This document shows positions 25,647 to 33,405 of a DNA stretch of 64,000 nt, piece after piece (positions within the stretch are counted from its first letter, which is position 1; each line of letters starts with the position of its first letter). The translations under genes were made by a program, and so were the position numbers. The notes under the pieces were generated by a model, which saw only the letters and a program-made list of their open reading frames with translations, was not told the origin of the DNA and ran no database searches. Origin of the DNA: Streptomyces sp. NBC_01549 (GTDB lineage Bacteria > Actinomycetota > Actinomycetes > Streptomycetales > Streptomycetaceae); NCBI RefSeq assembly GCF_026339955.1, contig NZ_JAPEPW010000001.1:1364001-1428000 (forward strand), read 5' to 3'.

Positions 25647-25858
25647 CTAGGAGGCGCCGGGTACGGCCTCGCGGCGGCTCAGCCAGTCCTCGGGCACGTG
25701 CCTCACTCCCGTACGGGCGCCCACGATGCCGCCCGTGATGGCGCACGTCGTGTCGACGTCGCCGAAGCCCTCCGCCGTGGTCCAGAGGGCGGAGGTGAGG
25801 TCGTAGGGGCGGCGGCGCACCGGACGGCGAAGGGAACGGCCGTCCAGGGGAGGTCGTT
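25647..25858 (-). pseudogene. C-terminal remnant of an ADP-ribosylglycohydrolase gene
   Basis: Read on the minus strand, 25858-25813 encodes NDLPWTAVPFAVRCAA and, after a frame shift near 25806-25815, 25806-25647 encodes ALWTTAEGFGDVDTTCAITGG and a tail ending at TAG 25647-25649. Both pieces match the end of DraG/ADP-ribosylglycohydrolase enzymes (GDxDTxxAIxGGIxGA metal motif). All N-terminal parts are missing; the first piece starts directly after the stop codon of the diiron gene at 25859. It is a dead fragment, probably left by a rearrangement. Confidence 0.75.
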
Positions 25859-26965
25859 CTATGAGCCCTCACCCTTCTCGATCATCTCCTCCACCTCCGC
25901 CACCCGTTCCTTCTCCTCCGCCGCGAAACGCTCCGCGTCCAGCCGCTCGGCGACCTCCTCGTCCTGGGCCATCAGCAGGTCGAGGTTGGAGTCGCCCATC
26001 TCGAAGACGCCCATGTCGACGTACGCCTGCTGGAGGCGTTCGCCCCACAGGCCGATGTCCTTGACGCACGGGACGATGCGGCTGAAGAGCAACTGGCGGA
26101 ACAGGCGCAGGAATTCGGACTGTTCGCTGTATTCCTCGGCCTCGGCCTTCGGGATGCCGAAGTTCTCCAGGACCTCGACGCCGCGCAGCCGGTCCCGCAT
26201 CAAGTAGCAGCCCTCGATGACGAATTCCTCGCGTTCGCGGAGTTCGGCGTCGGAGAGCTGTGTGTAGTAGTCGCGCAGGGCCATGCGGCCGAAGGCGACG
26301 TGCCGGGCCTCGTCCTGCATCACGTACGCGAGGATCTGCTTGGGGAGGGGCTTGTCGGTGGTGTCCCTGATCATGCCGAAGGCCGCCAGGGCCAGGCCCT
26401 CTATAAGGACCTGCATTCCGAGGTACGGCATGTCCCAGCGGGAGTCCCGGAGCGTGTCGCCCAGGAGGGACCGCAGGTTGTCGTTGATCGGGTAGAGCAT
26501 GCCGATCTTCTCCTGCAGAAAGCGGGCGTAGATCTCGGCGTGGCGGGCCTCGTCCATGGTCTGGGTGGCCGAGTAGAACTTGGCGTCGAGGTCGGGCACC
26601 GACTCGACGATGCGCGCCGCGCAGACCATGGCCCCCTGCTCACCGTGCAGGAACTGGCTGAACTGCCAGGACGCGTAGTGCTTGCGCAGCTCGCCCTTGT
26701 CCCGGTCGGTCATCTTCGCCCAGTGCGGGGTCCCGTAGAGGGTCATCGACTCGTCGGGGGTGCCGAGGGCGTCGTGGGGGTCGACCTCCAGGTCCCAGTC
26801 GATTCGTTTCTGGCCGTCCCACTGTTTGTCCTTGCCCTTCTGGTACAGGGCGAGCAGGCGGTCGCGGCCGTCGTCGTACTCCCAGCTGAAGCGTGCCGCC
26901 CCTGAGGCCGGTATCTGCCAGAGGGGGTCTCCCGGGTGGCGTACAGCTCGTGCGTCGGCATACAA
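25859..26965 (-). CDS. Ferritin-like diiron protein (ribonucleotide-reductase R2-like fold)
   Basis: About 368 residues if translation starts at TTG 26965; the frame stays open to TTG 27034, and neither start has a clear ribosome site. The four-helix diiron core shows EQGAM, DEARHAEIYARF and DEARHVAFGRM, i.e. two ExxH pairs and further Glu ligands that bind two irons. Such proteins act as oxygenases or oxidases; the substrate is unknown. A competing ATG at 26961 lies in another frame and encodes MPTHELYATRE, which looks like a natural N-terminus, so a frameshift in the first codons is possible. The C-terminus is a charged coiled-coil tail. It is divergent from another diiron enzyme gene. Confidence 0.8.
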   Translation of the reverse strand: MYADARAVRHPGDPLWQIPASGAARFSWEYDDGRDRLLALYQKGKDKQWDGQKRIDWDLEVDPHDALGTPDESMTLYGTPHWAKMTDRDKGELRKHYASWQFSQFLHGEQGAMVCAARIVESVPDLDAKFYSATQTMDEARHAEIYARFLQEKIGMLYPINDNLRSLLGDTLRDSRWDMPYLGMQVLIEGLALAAFGMIRDTTDKPLPKQILAYVMQDEARHVAFGRMALRDYYTQLSDAELREREEFVIEGCYLMRDRLRGVEVLENFGIPKAEAEEYSEQSEFLRLFRQLLFSRIVPCVKDIGLWGERLQQAYVDMGVFEMGDSNLDLLMAQDEEVAERLDAERFAAEEKERVAEVEEMIEKGEGS

Positions 26966-27015
26966 CGCAGGCTCACATGAGGTAGACGCGGCGTCAACAA
27001 GTCGTGCGCAAGGGA

Positions 27016-27044
27016 TTGACGAGCTTGCTGACAAGCAGTCTCAT
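27016..27044 (+). promoter_or_regulatory. Possible promoter/operator between the divergent diiron genes
   Basis: TTGACG (27016-27021) is followed 17 bases later by TCTCAT, a weak -10. Between them, GCTTG-N4-CAAGC (27023-27036) is a perfect small palindrome that could be an operator, perhaps for the TetR protein encoded at 28235. Confidence 0.35.
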
Positions 27045-27101
27045 AAGTCGTGACCGTCGGTAACCCCTGGAGCAATCCCGTACGACGAGGTGGGAACAGC
27101 C

Positions 27102-28031
27102 ATGACGACCGTGACGGAAGTGGATGCGCTGCGCGATGCGCTCGGTCTGCTCAAGGACCGGGAGCAGGTCGCCGAGCGGCTGCTCGACTCCTCCGCCAAG
27201 CACTCCTTCGACCCGGACAAGGAGCTGGACTGGGACGCGCCCTTCGAGGAGGGCAAATGGTTCTGGCCGCCGGAGCTGGTGTCGCTGTACGACACCCCGC
27301 TGTGGAAGCGGATGGGCGAGGAGCAGCGGATACTGCTCTCGCGGCACGAGGCCGCGGCGCTGGCCTCGCTGGGGATCTGGTTCGAGATCATTTTGATGCA
27401 GTTGCTGGTGCGGCACATCTACGACAAGGCCGCGACCAGTGCGCATGTGCGCTACGCGCTGACCGAGATCGAGGACGAGTGCCGACACTCGAAGATGTTC
27501 GCCCGGCTGATCTCGCACGGTGGGACGCCGTACTACCCGGTGAGCCGGACGCATCTGAATCTGGGGCGGGTCTTCAAGACCATCTCGACCACGCCCGGGT
27601 CCTTCACGGCGACTCTGCTCGGCGAGGAGATCCTGGACTGGATGCAGCGGCTGACCTTTCCGGACGAGCGGGTGCAGAGCCTGATACGGGGAGTCACGCG
27701 CATCCACGTGGTGGAGGAGGCGCGGCATGTGCGGTACGCGCGGGAGGAGCTGCGGCGGCAGATGGTGACGGCGCCGCGGTGGTCGCAGGAGTTCACGAGG
27801 GTGACGTCCGGGGAGTTCGCGCGGGTCTTCTCCGTCGCCTTCATCAACCCGGAGGTCTACACGAACGTGGGGCTCGACCAGCGGGAGGCCGTGGCGCAGG
27901 TGCGGGCGAGCGGGCATCGGCGGGAGGTCATGCAGACCGGGGCCAAGCGGCTGACCGACTTCCTGGACGACATCGGGGTACTGCGGGGGGTCGGGCGACG
28001 GCTGTGGAAGGCGTCGGGGCTGCTGGCCTGA
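27102..28031 (+). CDS. AurF-like diiron oxygenase
   Basis: ATG 27102 follows GAGGTGGG; the 309-residue protein has the diiron ligands of the AurF (p-aminobenzoate N-oxygenase) family: ALTEIEDECRHSKMF and HVVEEARHVRYAREEL, each with the E-x-x-H pattern, plus an early Glu. AurF oxidises aryl amines to nitro groups, but most actinobacterial relatives have unknown substrates. The divergent neighbour is a second, unrelated diiron protein and a TetR gene follows, so the pair may form a small regulated oxidation module. Confidence 0.82.
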   Translation: MTTVTEVDALRDALGLLKDREQVAERLLDSSAKHSFDPDKELDWDAPFEEGKWFWPPELVSLYDTPLWKRMGEEQRILLSRHEAAALASLGIWFEIILMQLLVRHIYDKAATSAHVRYALTEIEDECRHSKMFARLISHGGTPYYPVSRTHLNLGRVFKTISTTPGSFTATLLGEEILDWMQRLTFPDERVQSLIRGVTRIHVVEEARHVRYAREELRRQMVTAPRWSQEFTRVTSGEFARVFSVAFINPEVYTNVGLDQREAVAQVRASGHRREVMQTGAKRLTDFLDDIGVLRGVGRRLWKASGLLA

Positions 28032-28058
28032 GGGCGCGGCGCCTGCGGTGCGTGGGTC

Positions 28059-28173
28059 GGGGCCGTGGCGGTACGTCGAGCCCGTCGCCGCCGGATCAGA
28101 CGTGGGCCGGGCAAGGGAGCCGCCGCTCGATCCGAACGTAAGCGACGGGCTTGCGACGTACCGCCACGGCCCC
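28059..28173. repeat. Long inverted repeat, 30-bp arms, upstream of tetR
   Basis: The left arm 28059-28088 (beginning GGGGCCGTGGCGGTACGTCG) pairs with 28142-28173 apart from a 2-base bulge at 28152-28153, enclosing a 53-base loop that itself contains GGATC/GATCC. It lies between the AurF-like stop (28031) and the tetR start (28235). Confidence 0.85.
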
Positions 28174-28234
28174 TTGCGTCGCATCAAGGCTGCGGGTGGA
28201 TGGGGGCTCGTGTCCCGGCCGTTACGCTGCCGAT

Positions 28235-28960
28235 ATGACCTCGCAGGCTCCTCCCCCCGCATACCGCCGACTGAGTGTCGAGGAGCGGCGCTCGCAGCTC
28301 CTCGAAGCGGCGCTGTCCCTCTTCGCGCACCGGGCGCCCGAGGAGGTCTCGCTCGATGACGTGGCCGAGGCGGCGGGCGTGTCACGGCCCCTTGTGTACC
28401 GGTACTTCCCGGGCGGCAAGCAGCAGCTGTACGAGGCCGCCCTGCGGTCCGCCGCGGAGGTTCTGGAGCACTGTTTCGCGGAGCCCCCCGAGGGGCCGCT
28501 GAGCGAGCGGCTGGCCAGGGCGCTGGATCGGTATCTGGCGTTCGTGGACCAGCACGACGCCGGGTTCAGCGCCTTGCTGCAGGGTGGGAGCGTCGTCGAG
28601 ACGTCACGGACGACGGCCATAGTGGACGGCGTACGGCGGGCCGCGGCGGAGCACATTCTGGATCATCTGGGCGTGCGGGAGCCGGGGCGACGGCTGCGGA
28701 TGACCGTGCGGATGTGGATCACGGCGGTGGAGGGTGCCTCGCTGAGCTGGCTGGACGGGGGCAAGGAACCGCCGTTGGACGAGCTGCGGGACTGGCTCGT
28801 GGAGCAGTTCGTGGCGATGGTCGTGGTCAGTGCCGGGCGGGATGCGCAGACCGCCGCGGTGGTGCGGGCCGCGCTCGCCCTGGAGCGGCCGGAAGGGGCC
28901 GTGGGCGGGCTGGCCCGGGCGGTTCTTCCGGTGATCGGTGACGCCGCGCGGCTGCTGTGA
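28235..28960 (+). CDS. TetR family transcriptional regulator
   Basis: The 241-residue product of ATG 28235 has an N-terminal TetR helix-turn-helix (LLEAALSLF, VSLDDVAEAAGVSRPLVYRYF, about residues 20-65) and a typical all-helical ligand domain. It is preceded by a large inverted repeat and lies downstream of the AurF-like gene in the same direction. It may repress itself and the diiron genes in response to a small molecule. The upstream frame to 28151 runs through the inverted repeat and is not counted as coding. Confidence 0.88.
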   Translation: MTSQAPPPAYRRLSVEERRSQLLEAALSLFAHRAPEEVSLDDVAEAAGVSRPLVYRYFPGGKQQLYEAALRSAAEVLEHCFAEPPEGPLSERLARALDRYLAFVDQHDAGFSALLQGGSVVETSRTTAIVDGVRRAAAEHILDHLGVREPGRRLRMTVRMWITAVEGASLSWLDGGKEPPLDELRDWLVEQFVAMVVVSAGRDAQTAAVVRAALALERPEGAVGGLARAVLPVIGDAARLL

Positions 28961-28971
28961 CGGGTGCGTTT

Positions 28972-29037
28972 TTGACTGCTCCCCTCCCTGAAGGGAAGGG
29001 GATTCCATCTCTTCAGGGCTGAGCGGGGATTCCTGGC
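28972..29037 (-). ncRNA. Candidate omega-RNA scaffold/right end of the tnpB element
   Basis: The region directly after the tnpB stop, ending in a hairpin and the element end, is where omega-RNA (reRNA) scaffolds of TnpB nucleases lie. Assignment is by position only; the guide would run into flanking bases below 28972, i.e. the end of the tetR region. Confidence 0.35.
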
Positions 29038-30290
29038 TCAGGCTGCCTCTGGGAGCAGCGCTCCCGGTGGTCTTACGCCCTCGACACCAGCCGGGTTCAG
29101 ACCTGCCCGGACGAGCATCACGCGGGCGGAGTTCTTGTCCCTGGGGGAGACGATTCCACATGCGGTGCAGGTGTAGGTGCGCTCGGACAACGGCTGGGGG
29201 TCCCCCCACGCCCTTAAGGCAGTGGGGGAGCGTGCTTGGTTCTCGCTCCGCACGATGCGCAGTCCATCGTGGTGTGCGCGGGATGCACGAGACGGATGTC
29301 CCGTCCGTGTTTGCGGCCCATCTCGATCAGGGCCTTCTTCGTGGCGCCGATCGCGGCGTCCGCCGCCTTGCGCGCCATCGAGGACCTGGCGAGGAACTTC
29401 GGCCTGAAGTCCTCGACGGCGATGGCGTCGTGGTCGGTCACGACGCGTTTGGCCCACTTGCGGCCGGTGTCCTGCCGCTGCCGGGCGATCTTCGCGTAGG
29501 TCTTCGCCCGCCACTTCTTCGCCTCGCGGTAGCCCTTCGAGGCGGCCCGTCCCTTCTTCGGCCGACGGCGGGCCATCATCCGGTCGTAACGCGTCAGCCG
29601 GGCCTGCGCCTTGCGGCCGTGCTGGGCGTGCGGCAGATCGTGGGCGTTGGAGGTGGTGGTCGCGGTCTCCCTCACCCCCCAGTCCACGCCCAGTACCCGG
29701 CCGGTCTTGGGCAGCGGCCGCACCTCGGCGGGGACCACGAACGAGCAGTACCAGTGCCCGACACTGTCCCGGTACACGCGCACCGAGGAAGGCTCGGCCG
29801 GCAGGTCGCGCGACCACACCACCCTCAGCACGATCCCACCCGCCAAATGCAGGCGACCGTCCTTCAGCCGGAACCCGCGCCGGGTGTAGTTCAGCGTCGG
29901 CAACGCCTCACGCTTCTTCTTCCACCCCGGCATACCGGCCCGCTGCCGCTACGGCAGGCCCTCCCGAATGTCCTTGTGCGCCTTCGCACGGGACCTACCG
30001 AAGTCCCGGATCAGCTGCTGCTGAGGAACCGAGCCGCCCTCGCGCAGCCACGGCGTACGCTCCCGCGCCCCGGTCAGCATCCGGTCGAGCTGCGCCGGGC
30101 CACAGGTCCGCTTCTCCCCCGTGGCCTTGTTGTGCAGGTGGACCGCCCTGGATTTGGCGACACACTCGTTCCAGATCCACCGGCACCGTGCCCACTCCGC
30201 CTCCAGCGCCGTACGCGCACTCGACGACACGCGAAGCCGGTACGAGTACCGGGCACACCCGGCCCCGTCGGTTTCACTTAGCGTCGTCAT
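29038..30290 (-). pseudogene. tnpB: tnpB, RNA-guided nuclease gene with a nonsense codon and a frame-breaking insertion
   Basis: The pieces together give a full TnpB: N-terminal part from ATG 30290, RuvC motifs VLGVDWGVRE (Asp), AIAVEDFRPK (Glu) and SPRDKNSARV (Asp), and the CxxC zinc finger (CASC, CTAC). Two lesions break it. An in-frame TAG at 29949-29951 cuts the protein after residue 113. About 38 extra bases at 29193-29232, forming a TCCCCCCAC/GTGGGGGA palindrome, shift the frame between the two zinc-finger Cys pairs. TnpB proteins are omega-RNA-guided endonucleases that help element retention. This copy should be inactive unless translation restarts at 29933, which would still lack the last RuvC Asp. 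Confidence 0.88.
29193..29232. repeat. Small palindromic insertion inside tnpB
   Basis: The segment interrupts the zinc-finger coding region of tnpB; its arms TCCCCCCAC (29201-29209) and GTGGGGGA (29222-29229) pair around CTTAAGG. It has the look of a mobile REP/MITE-like unit. Confidence 0.6.
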
Positions 30291-30309
30291 GATGTCATCG
30301 TAGTGTCAT
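30286..30309. promoter_or_regulatory. Triplicated GTCAT boxes between tnpB and the RHH gene
   Basis: GTCAT occurs at 30286-30290, 30294-30298 and 30305-30309. The boxes cover the 17-base gap and both start codons of the divergent genes, a layout suited to autoregulation by a ribbon-helix-helix protein. Confidence 0.4.
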
Positions 30310-30514
30310 GATTCGCTTCTCACTCCGGCTCCCGGAAGACCTACACGAACGGGTGACCGCCCACGCGGCCGCGGACCGGCGGTCCCTCAACTCCCAGATC
30401 CTCCACCTCCTGGAGGTCGCCCTCGCCGCTCCCCGGGCGGACGCCGGACCGCCCGGCGCCGATCCGGCTTCTCCTGCCCCGCTCCTTGGGAAGCCGGATT
30501 CCTCCCCGGCCTGA
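30308..30514 (+). CDS. Arc-type ribbon-helix-helix protein carried by the tnpB element
   Basis: The 68-residue frame from ATG 30308 starts with IRFSLRLPEDLHERVTAHAAADRRSLNSQILHLLE, an Arc/MetJ ribbon-helix-helix fold that binds DNA as a dimer. A Pro/Ala tail follows. There is no ribosome site, so it may be leaderless. The stop TGA (30512-30514) is in the loop of the element's left-end hairpin, so the gene belongs to the element. It may control tnpB, whose start is only 17 bases away on the other strand. Confidence 0.75.
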   Translation: MIRFSLRLPEDLHERVTAHAAADRRSLNSQILHLLEVALAAPRADAGPPGADPASPAPLLGKPDSSPA

Positions 30515-30523
30515 AGGCCGGGG
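30504..30523. repeat. Left-end hairpin of the tnpB element
   Basis: The perfect 8-bp stem CCCCGGCC/GGCCGGGG has a TGAA loop, the same loop as the right-end hairpin near 28989. Confidence 0.7.
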
Positions 30524-30555
30524 CATCCTCCGGGAATCCCGGTGACAATGGTGCC

Positions 30556-30864
30556 GTGAAGAGCGAAGACACCCCCTTCGAGGGCGGCCCGCTGGACGGG
30601 CGTGTGCTGCCCGTCCTGCTCGGTCTGACCGGACACCCGCCGAAGGTGTACCGGGTTCCGGTTCCGGCTGCCGACGGCGGGCCGCCGACCGTGCTCGTCT
30701 ACCGGCGGGTCCAGGCGCGGATGAGCAAGCGGCTCGGAATCCATCAGGGGTGGAAGTACACCTACGACCCCTCGGGCGGTACGGGGAGCGGACGGAAGTG
30801 GCCCTGGTCCAAGCCCGGCGCCGGGAGCGGGGGAGCCACGCCGGGGTCCCACACCGACGAGTGA
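30556..30864 (+). CDS. Conserved hypothetical protein, 102 residues
   Basis: GTG 30556 opens a small, soluble, basic-ended protein with EGGPLDGRVLPV near the start, then a beta-rich core (KVYRVPVP, VLVYRRV) and a Gly/Ser/Trp-rich tail. I do not recognise a characterised family, although the GGPLDG opening is seen in short hypothetical proteins of actinobacteria and their phages. It stands between the tnpB element and the NlpC/P60 gene and has GC-biased codon usage like a real Streptomyces gene. Function unknown. Confidence 0.6.
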   Translation: MKSEDTPFEGGPLDGRVLPVLLGLTGHPPKVYRVPVPAADGGPPTVLVYRRVQARMSKRLGIHQGWKYTYDPSGGTGSGRKWPWSKPGAGSGGATPGSHTDE

Positions 30865-30967
30865 GCTTCTTGGGCCGAACCGGTCAGGCGGACGCGTGCT
30901 CGGAATGCGCCGACCCGATCCTTCCGGTGCGAGGTGGATTTACCACCCCGGCACCGGAGGTGATGAC

Positions 30968-32122
30968 ATGTCAGGAAGACTTCTGCGTCTGGCTTGTACG
31001 GCCGCGATGGCGACGGGGGTGTTGTCCGCGGCCCCGCCCGCGGTGGCCGTACCGGATCCTGGTCCCCAAGGGCGACCCGTGGCTCAATTGCTGACGGATC
31101 TTCAGCGGCTGTACCGGGACGCCGAACGCGCCACCGAGACGTACAACGCCACGGCGGACCAGTTGAAGAAGCAGAAGACCGAGGTCGCCCGGCTCGACAA
31201 GAACCTCGCCGAGGCCCGACTCTCACTGAACGACAACCGCGCGGCGGCGGGGCGACTCGCCCGGCAGCAGTACCAGAACAGCGGCGAGATCTCGTCGTAC
31301 GTACGGCTGCTGCTCGCCCGTGATCCGCAGCACGCGTTGGACGAGGGTCATGTGATCGGGCAGCTGGCGCGGCAGCGGGTCGAGACCGTGAAACGGCTGG
31401 CGGGCACGGAGAAGAGGGCCGATGGGCTGGCGCGGGAGGCACGGAAGGCGCTCGACGGTCAACTCGGCCTCGCGGAGCGCCAGAAAAGGGAGCGTGACGA
31501 GGTACGGGGGCGGCTGAGGGGCGCTGAGGAGCTGGTCGCCTCGCTCAGCACCGATCAGCTTGCCGAACTCGCCCGGCTGGAGAAGCCGGGCGCGAGCACG
31601 ACACAGCGGGAGCTCGTGACCTCGGGGGCTCTCAGCAGCGCGCGGCCGCCGTCGCGAGCGGGTGAGGAGGCGGTGCGGTACGCCGTGGATCAGCTCGGAA
31701 AGCCGTACGAGTGGGGGGCCGTGGGGCCGTCGTCGTACGACTGCTCGGGGCTCACTTCGCAAGCCTGGGATCACGCCGGGCGGCCCATCCCCCGCACCAG
31801 CCAGGAACAGTGGGCCCAGCTGCCCCGCGTTCCGCTGAGCAAGCTGCGCCCCGGGGACCTGATCATCTACTTCCCCAAGGCCACGCATGTCGCCCTGTAC
31901 GTGGGGGACGGGCTGGTCGTGCAGGCCCCGAGGCCGGGGACGAAGATCAAGGTTTCCCCGCTTGCCGCCAACCCGCTGTTGGGCGCGGTCCGTCCGGACC
32001 CGGACGGCACGCCCCTGCGCCGCTACACACCCCCGAGCGTTGGTGAGGGGTCCAAGGCGAGCGTCCCCTCAGGGGTGCGGGGAACCGTGCGATCGGCCGC
32101 AGAGTCCCCGCACCCGAAGTGA
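30968..32122 (+). CDS. Secreted NlpC/P60 peptidoglycan endopeptidase
   Basis: ATG 30968 follows an excellent GGAGGTGA site (30957-30964). The 384-residue protein has a Sec signal peptide ending near AVAVP (about residue 30), a long coiled coil (about 45-200, RLYRDAERATETY to DQLAEL) and an NlpC/P60 domain (about 235-345). The catalytic Cys is in YDCSGLTSQAW, the His in THVALYVGDG. It should cut D-Glu/mDAP peptide links like RipA-type hydrolases, with the coiled coil acting as regulator or targeting domain. Its last codons (from 32071) coincide with a diverged copy of the dispersed 45-bp repeat. Confidence 0.92.
   Translation: MSGRLLRLACTAAMATGVLSAAPPAVAVPDPGPQGRPVAQLLTDLQRLYRDAERATETYNATADQLKKQKTEVARLDKNLAEARLSLNDNRAAAGRLARQQYQNSGEISSYVRLLLARDPQHALDEGHVIGQLARQRVETVKRLAGTEKRADGLAREARKALDGQLGLAERQKRERDEVRGRLRGAEELVASLSTDQLAELARLEKPGASTTQRELVTSGALSSARPPSRAGEEAVRYAVDQLGKPYEWGAVGPSSYDCSGLTSQAWDHAGRPIPRTSQEQWAQLPRVPLSKLRPGDLIIYFPKATHVALYVGDGLVVQAPRPGTKIKVSPLAANPLLGAVRPDPDGTPLRRYTPPSVGEGSKASVPSGVRGTVRSAAESPHPK
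32071..32100 (+). repeat. Diverged copy of the dispersed repeat inside the NlpC/P60 3' end
   Basis: AGGGGTGCGGGGAACCGTGC and the following CGATCGGCC match the start of the intergenic repeat at 15959 with few changes, here read as codons for the last residues of the endopeptidase. Confidence 0.6.
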
Positions 32123-32127
32123 CAGGT

Positions 32128-33381
32128 TCAGGCCCCGGTCACGGAGGCCAGGTACGCCTCCGTCTTCTCGGGCTCATAGAAGAAGTTCTCGAAGTCGGCC
32201 GGGTCGTTGAAGCCATTGGCGAAACGATGCGCCACCGCCGGGATCTGCCCGCCGGCCCCGATCAGGTTGAGGACATGCTCCGGCGGCACGCCCAGCATGG
32301 CGTTCGTCCACTTCGTCACGTGCTGGGCCGTGTCCCAGTACCGCTCGAACGTGGACCGCATCCACGCCTCGTCGAACTCCTTGTCCTCGTGCTCGAGGAT
32401 CGAGGCGAGGTACGCCGCCGCGCACTTGGAGGCGGAGTTGGAGCCCTGGCCGGTGATCGGGTCGTTGGCGACGACCACGTCGGCGACGCCCAGGACCAGG
32501 CCGCCGCCGGGGAGGCGGCCGATCGGGCCCCGGACGGTGGGCGCGTAACGTCCGGACAGCGTCGCGTTGGCGTCGGTCAGTTCGACCTTGGTGGCCCGGG
32601 CGTACTCCCACGGCACGAACTTCTCCATGAGTTCCAGGGTCAGGGAGAGGTGCTCGGCGGGGTCCTTGATGCCGTTGAAGGCGTCGACCGGGCCGCCGGG
32701 TACGCCCTCCCAGAAGAGGATGTCCGCGCGGCCGGAGGTGGTGAGGGTCGGCATGACGAAGAGCTCGCCGACGCCGGGGACCAGGTTGCAGCGGACCGCG
32801 TCGTAGTCGGGGTGCTCGGGGCGCGGGCCCAGACCGTGGACATAGGCGACGGCGAGGGCGCGCTGCGGCTCCGTGTACGGGGAACGGGCGGCGTCCCGGC
32901 CGAACATGGAGACCAGTTCGCCCTTGCCGGCCGACACCAGGACCAGGTCGTACGTACGGGCGAAGTAGTCGAGGTCGGAGACCGCGGCACCGTGGATGAC
33001 CAGCTGGCCGCCGCGCTGGGCGAAGGTCTCCATCCAGCCGGCCATCTTCACCCGCTGGTCGACCGACTGCGCGTAGCCGTCGAGCCGGCCCACCCAGTCG
33101 ATCGCCCGCTGGGTCGGGCCGGGGTCGTGCGAGCCGGGGGCGGCGACCGAGACGCCGAGTCCTTCGATCTTCGGGGCCTGGGACTCCCAGAAGTTCAGCT
33201 GGAGATCGCGCTCGTGCTGAAGTGCCGTGTGGAACATGCACTGCGTCGACATGACGCGCCCGGTGCGGATCTCGTCCGCCGTCCGGTTCGACATCAGGGT
33301 GACCTCGTACCCGTGCGACTGGAGGCCGAGGGCAAGCTGGAGTCCGGACTGACCGGCTCCGACGACGAGTATCTTCCGCAT
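32128..33381 (-). CDS. StyA-type FAD monooxygenase, conservon partner gene
   Basis: The 417-residue protein from ATG 33381 opens with the FAD-binding KILVVGAGQSGLQLALGL and contains an SNRTADEI segment and DPITGQGSNSASK, typical of styrene/indole monooxygenases (StyA group). These take reduced FAD from a separate reductase and epoxidise or hydroxylate aromatic or alkenyl substrates. It follows cvnD by 24 bases in the same direction. In conservons the fifth position is often a cytochrome P450, so a flavin monooxygenase here is a functional substitute. Substrate unknown. Confidence 0.82.
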   Translation of the reverse strand: MRKILVVGAGQSGLQLALGLQSHGYEVTLMSNRTADEIRTGRVMSTQCMFHTALQHERDLQLNFWESQAPKIEGLGVSVAAPGSHDPGPTQRAIDWVGRLDGYAQSVDQRVKMAGWMETFAQRGGQLVIHGAAVSDLDYFARTYDLVLVSAGKGELVSMFGRDAARSPYTEPQRALAVAYVHGLGPRPEHPDYDAVRCNLVPGVGELFVMPTLTTSGRADILFWEGVPGGPVDAFNGIKDPAEHLSLTLELMEKFVPWEYARATKVELTDANATLSGRYAPTVRGPIGRLPGGGLVLGVADVVVANDPITGQGSNSASKCAAAYLASILEHEDKEFDEAWMRSTFERYWDTAQHVTKWTNAMLGVPPEHVLNLIGAGGQIPAVAHRFANGFNDPADFENFFYEPEKTEAYLASVTGA

Positions 33382-33405
33382 GCGCGTCCTAACTCCGTGT
33401 ACGTC

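Larger units (their letters stand above)
28972..30540 (-). mobile_element. Decayed IS200/IS605-group (IS1341-type) tnpB element
   Basis: A broken tnpB gene with its divergent RHH gene is bounded by subterminal hairpins that both have a TGAA loop: CCCCTCCC/GGGAAGGGG at 28981-29001 (right end, downstream of tnpB) and CCCCGGCC/GGCCGGGG at 30504-30523 (left end). The right end reads GGAGCAGTCAA on the minus strand at about 28972-28982. No tnpA is present. The exact ends are estimated. Confidence 0.7.
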
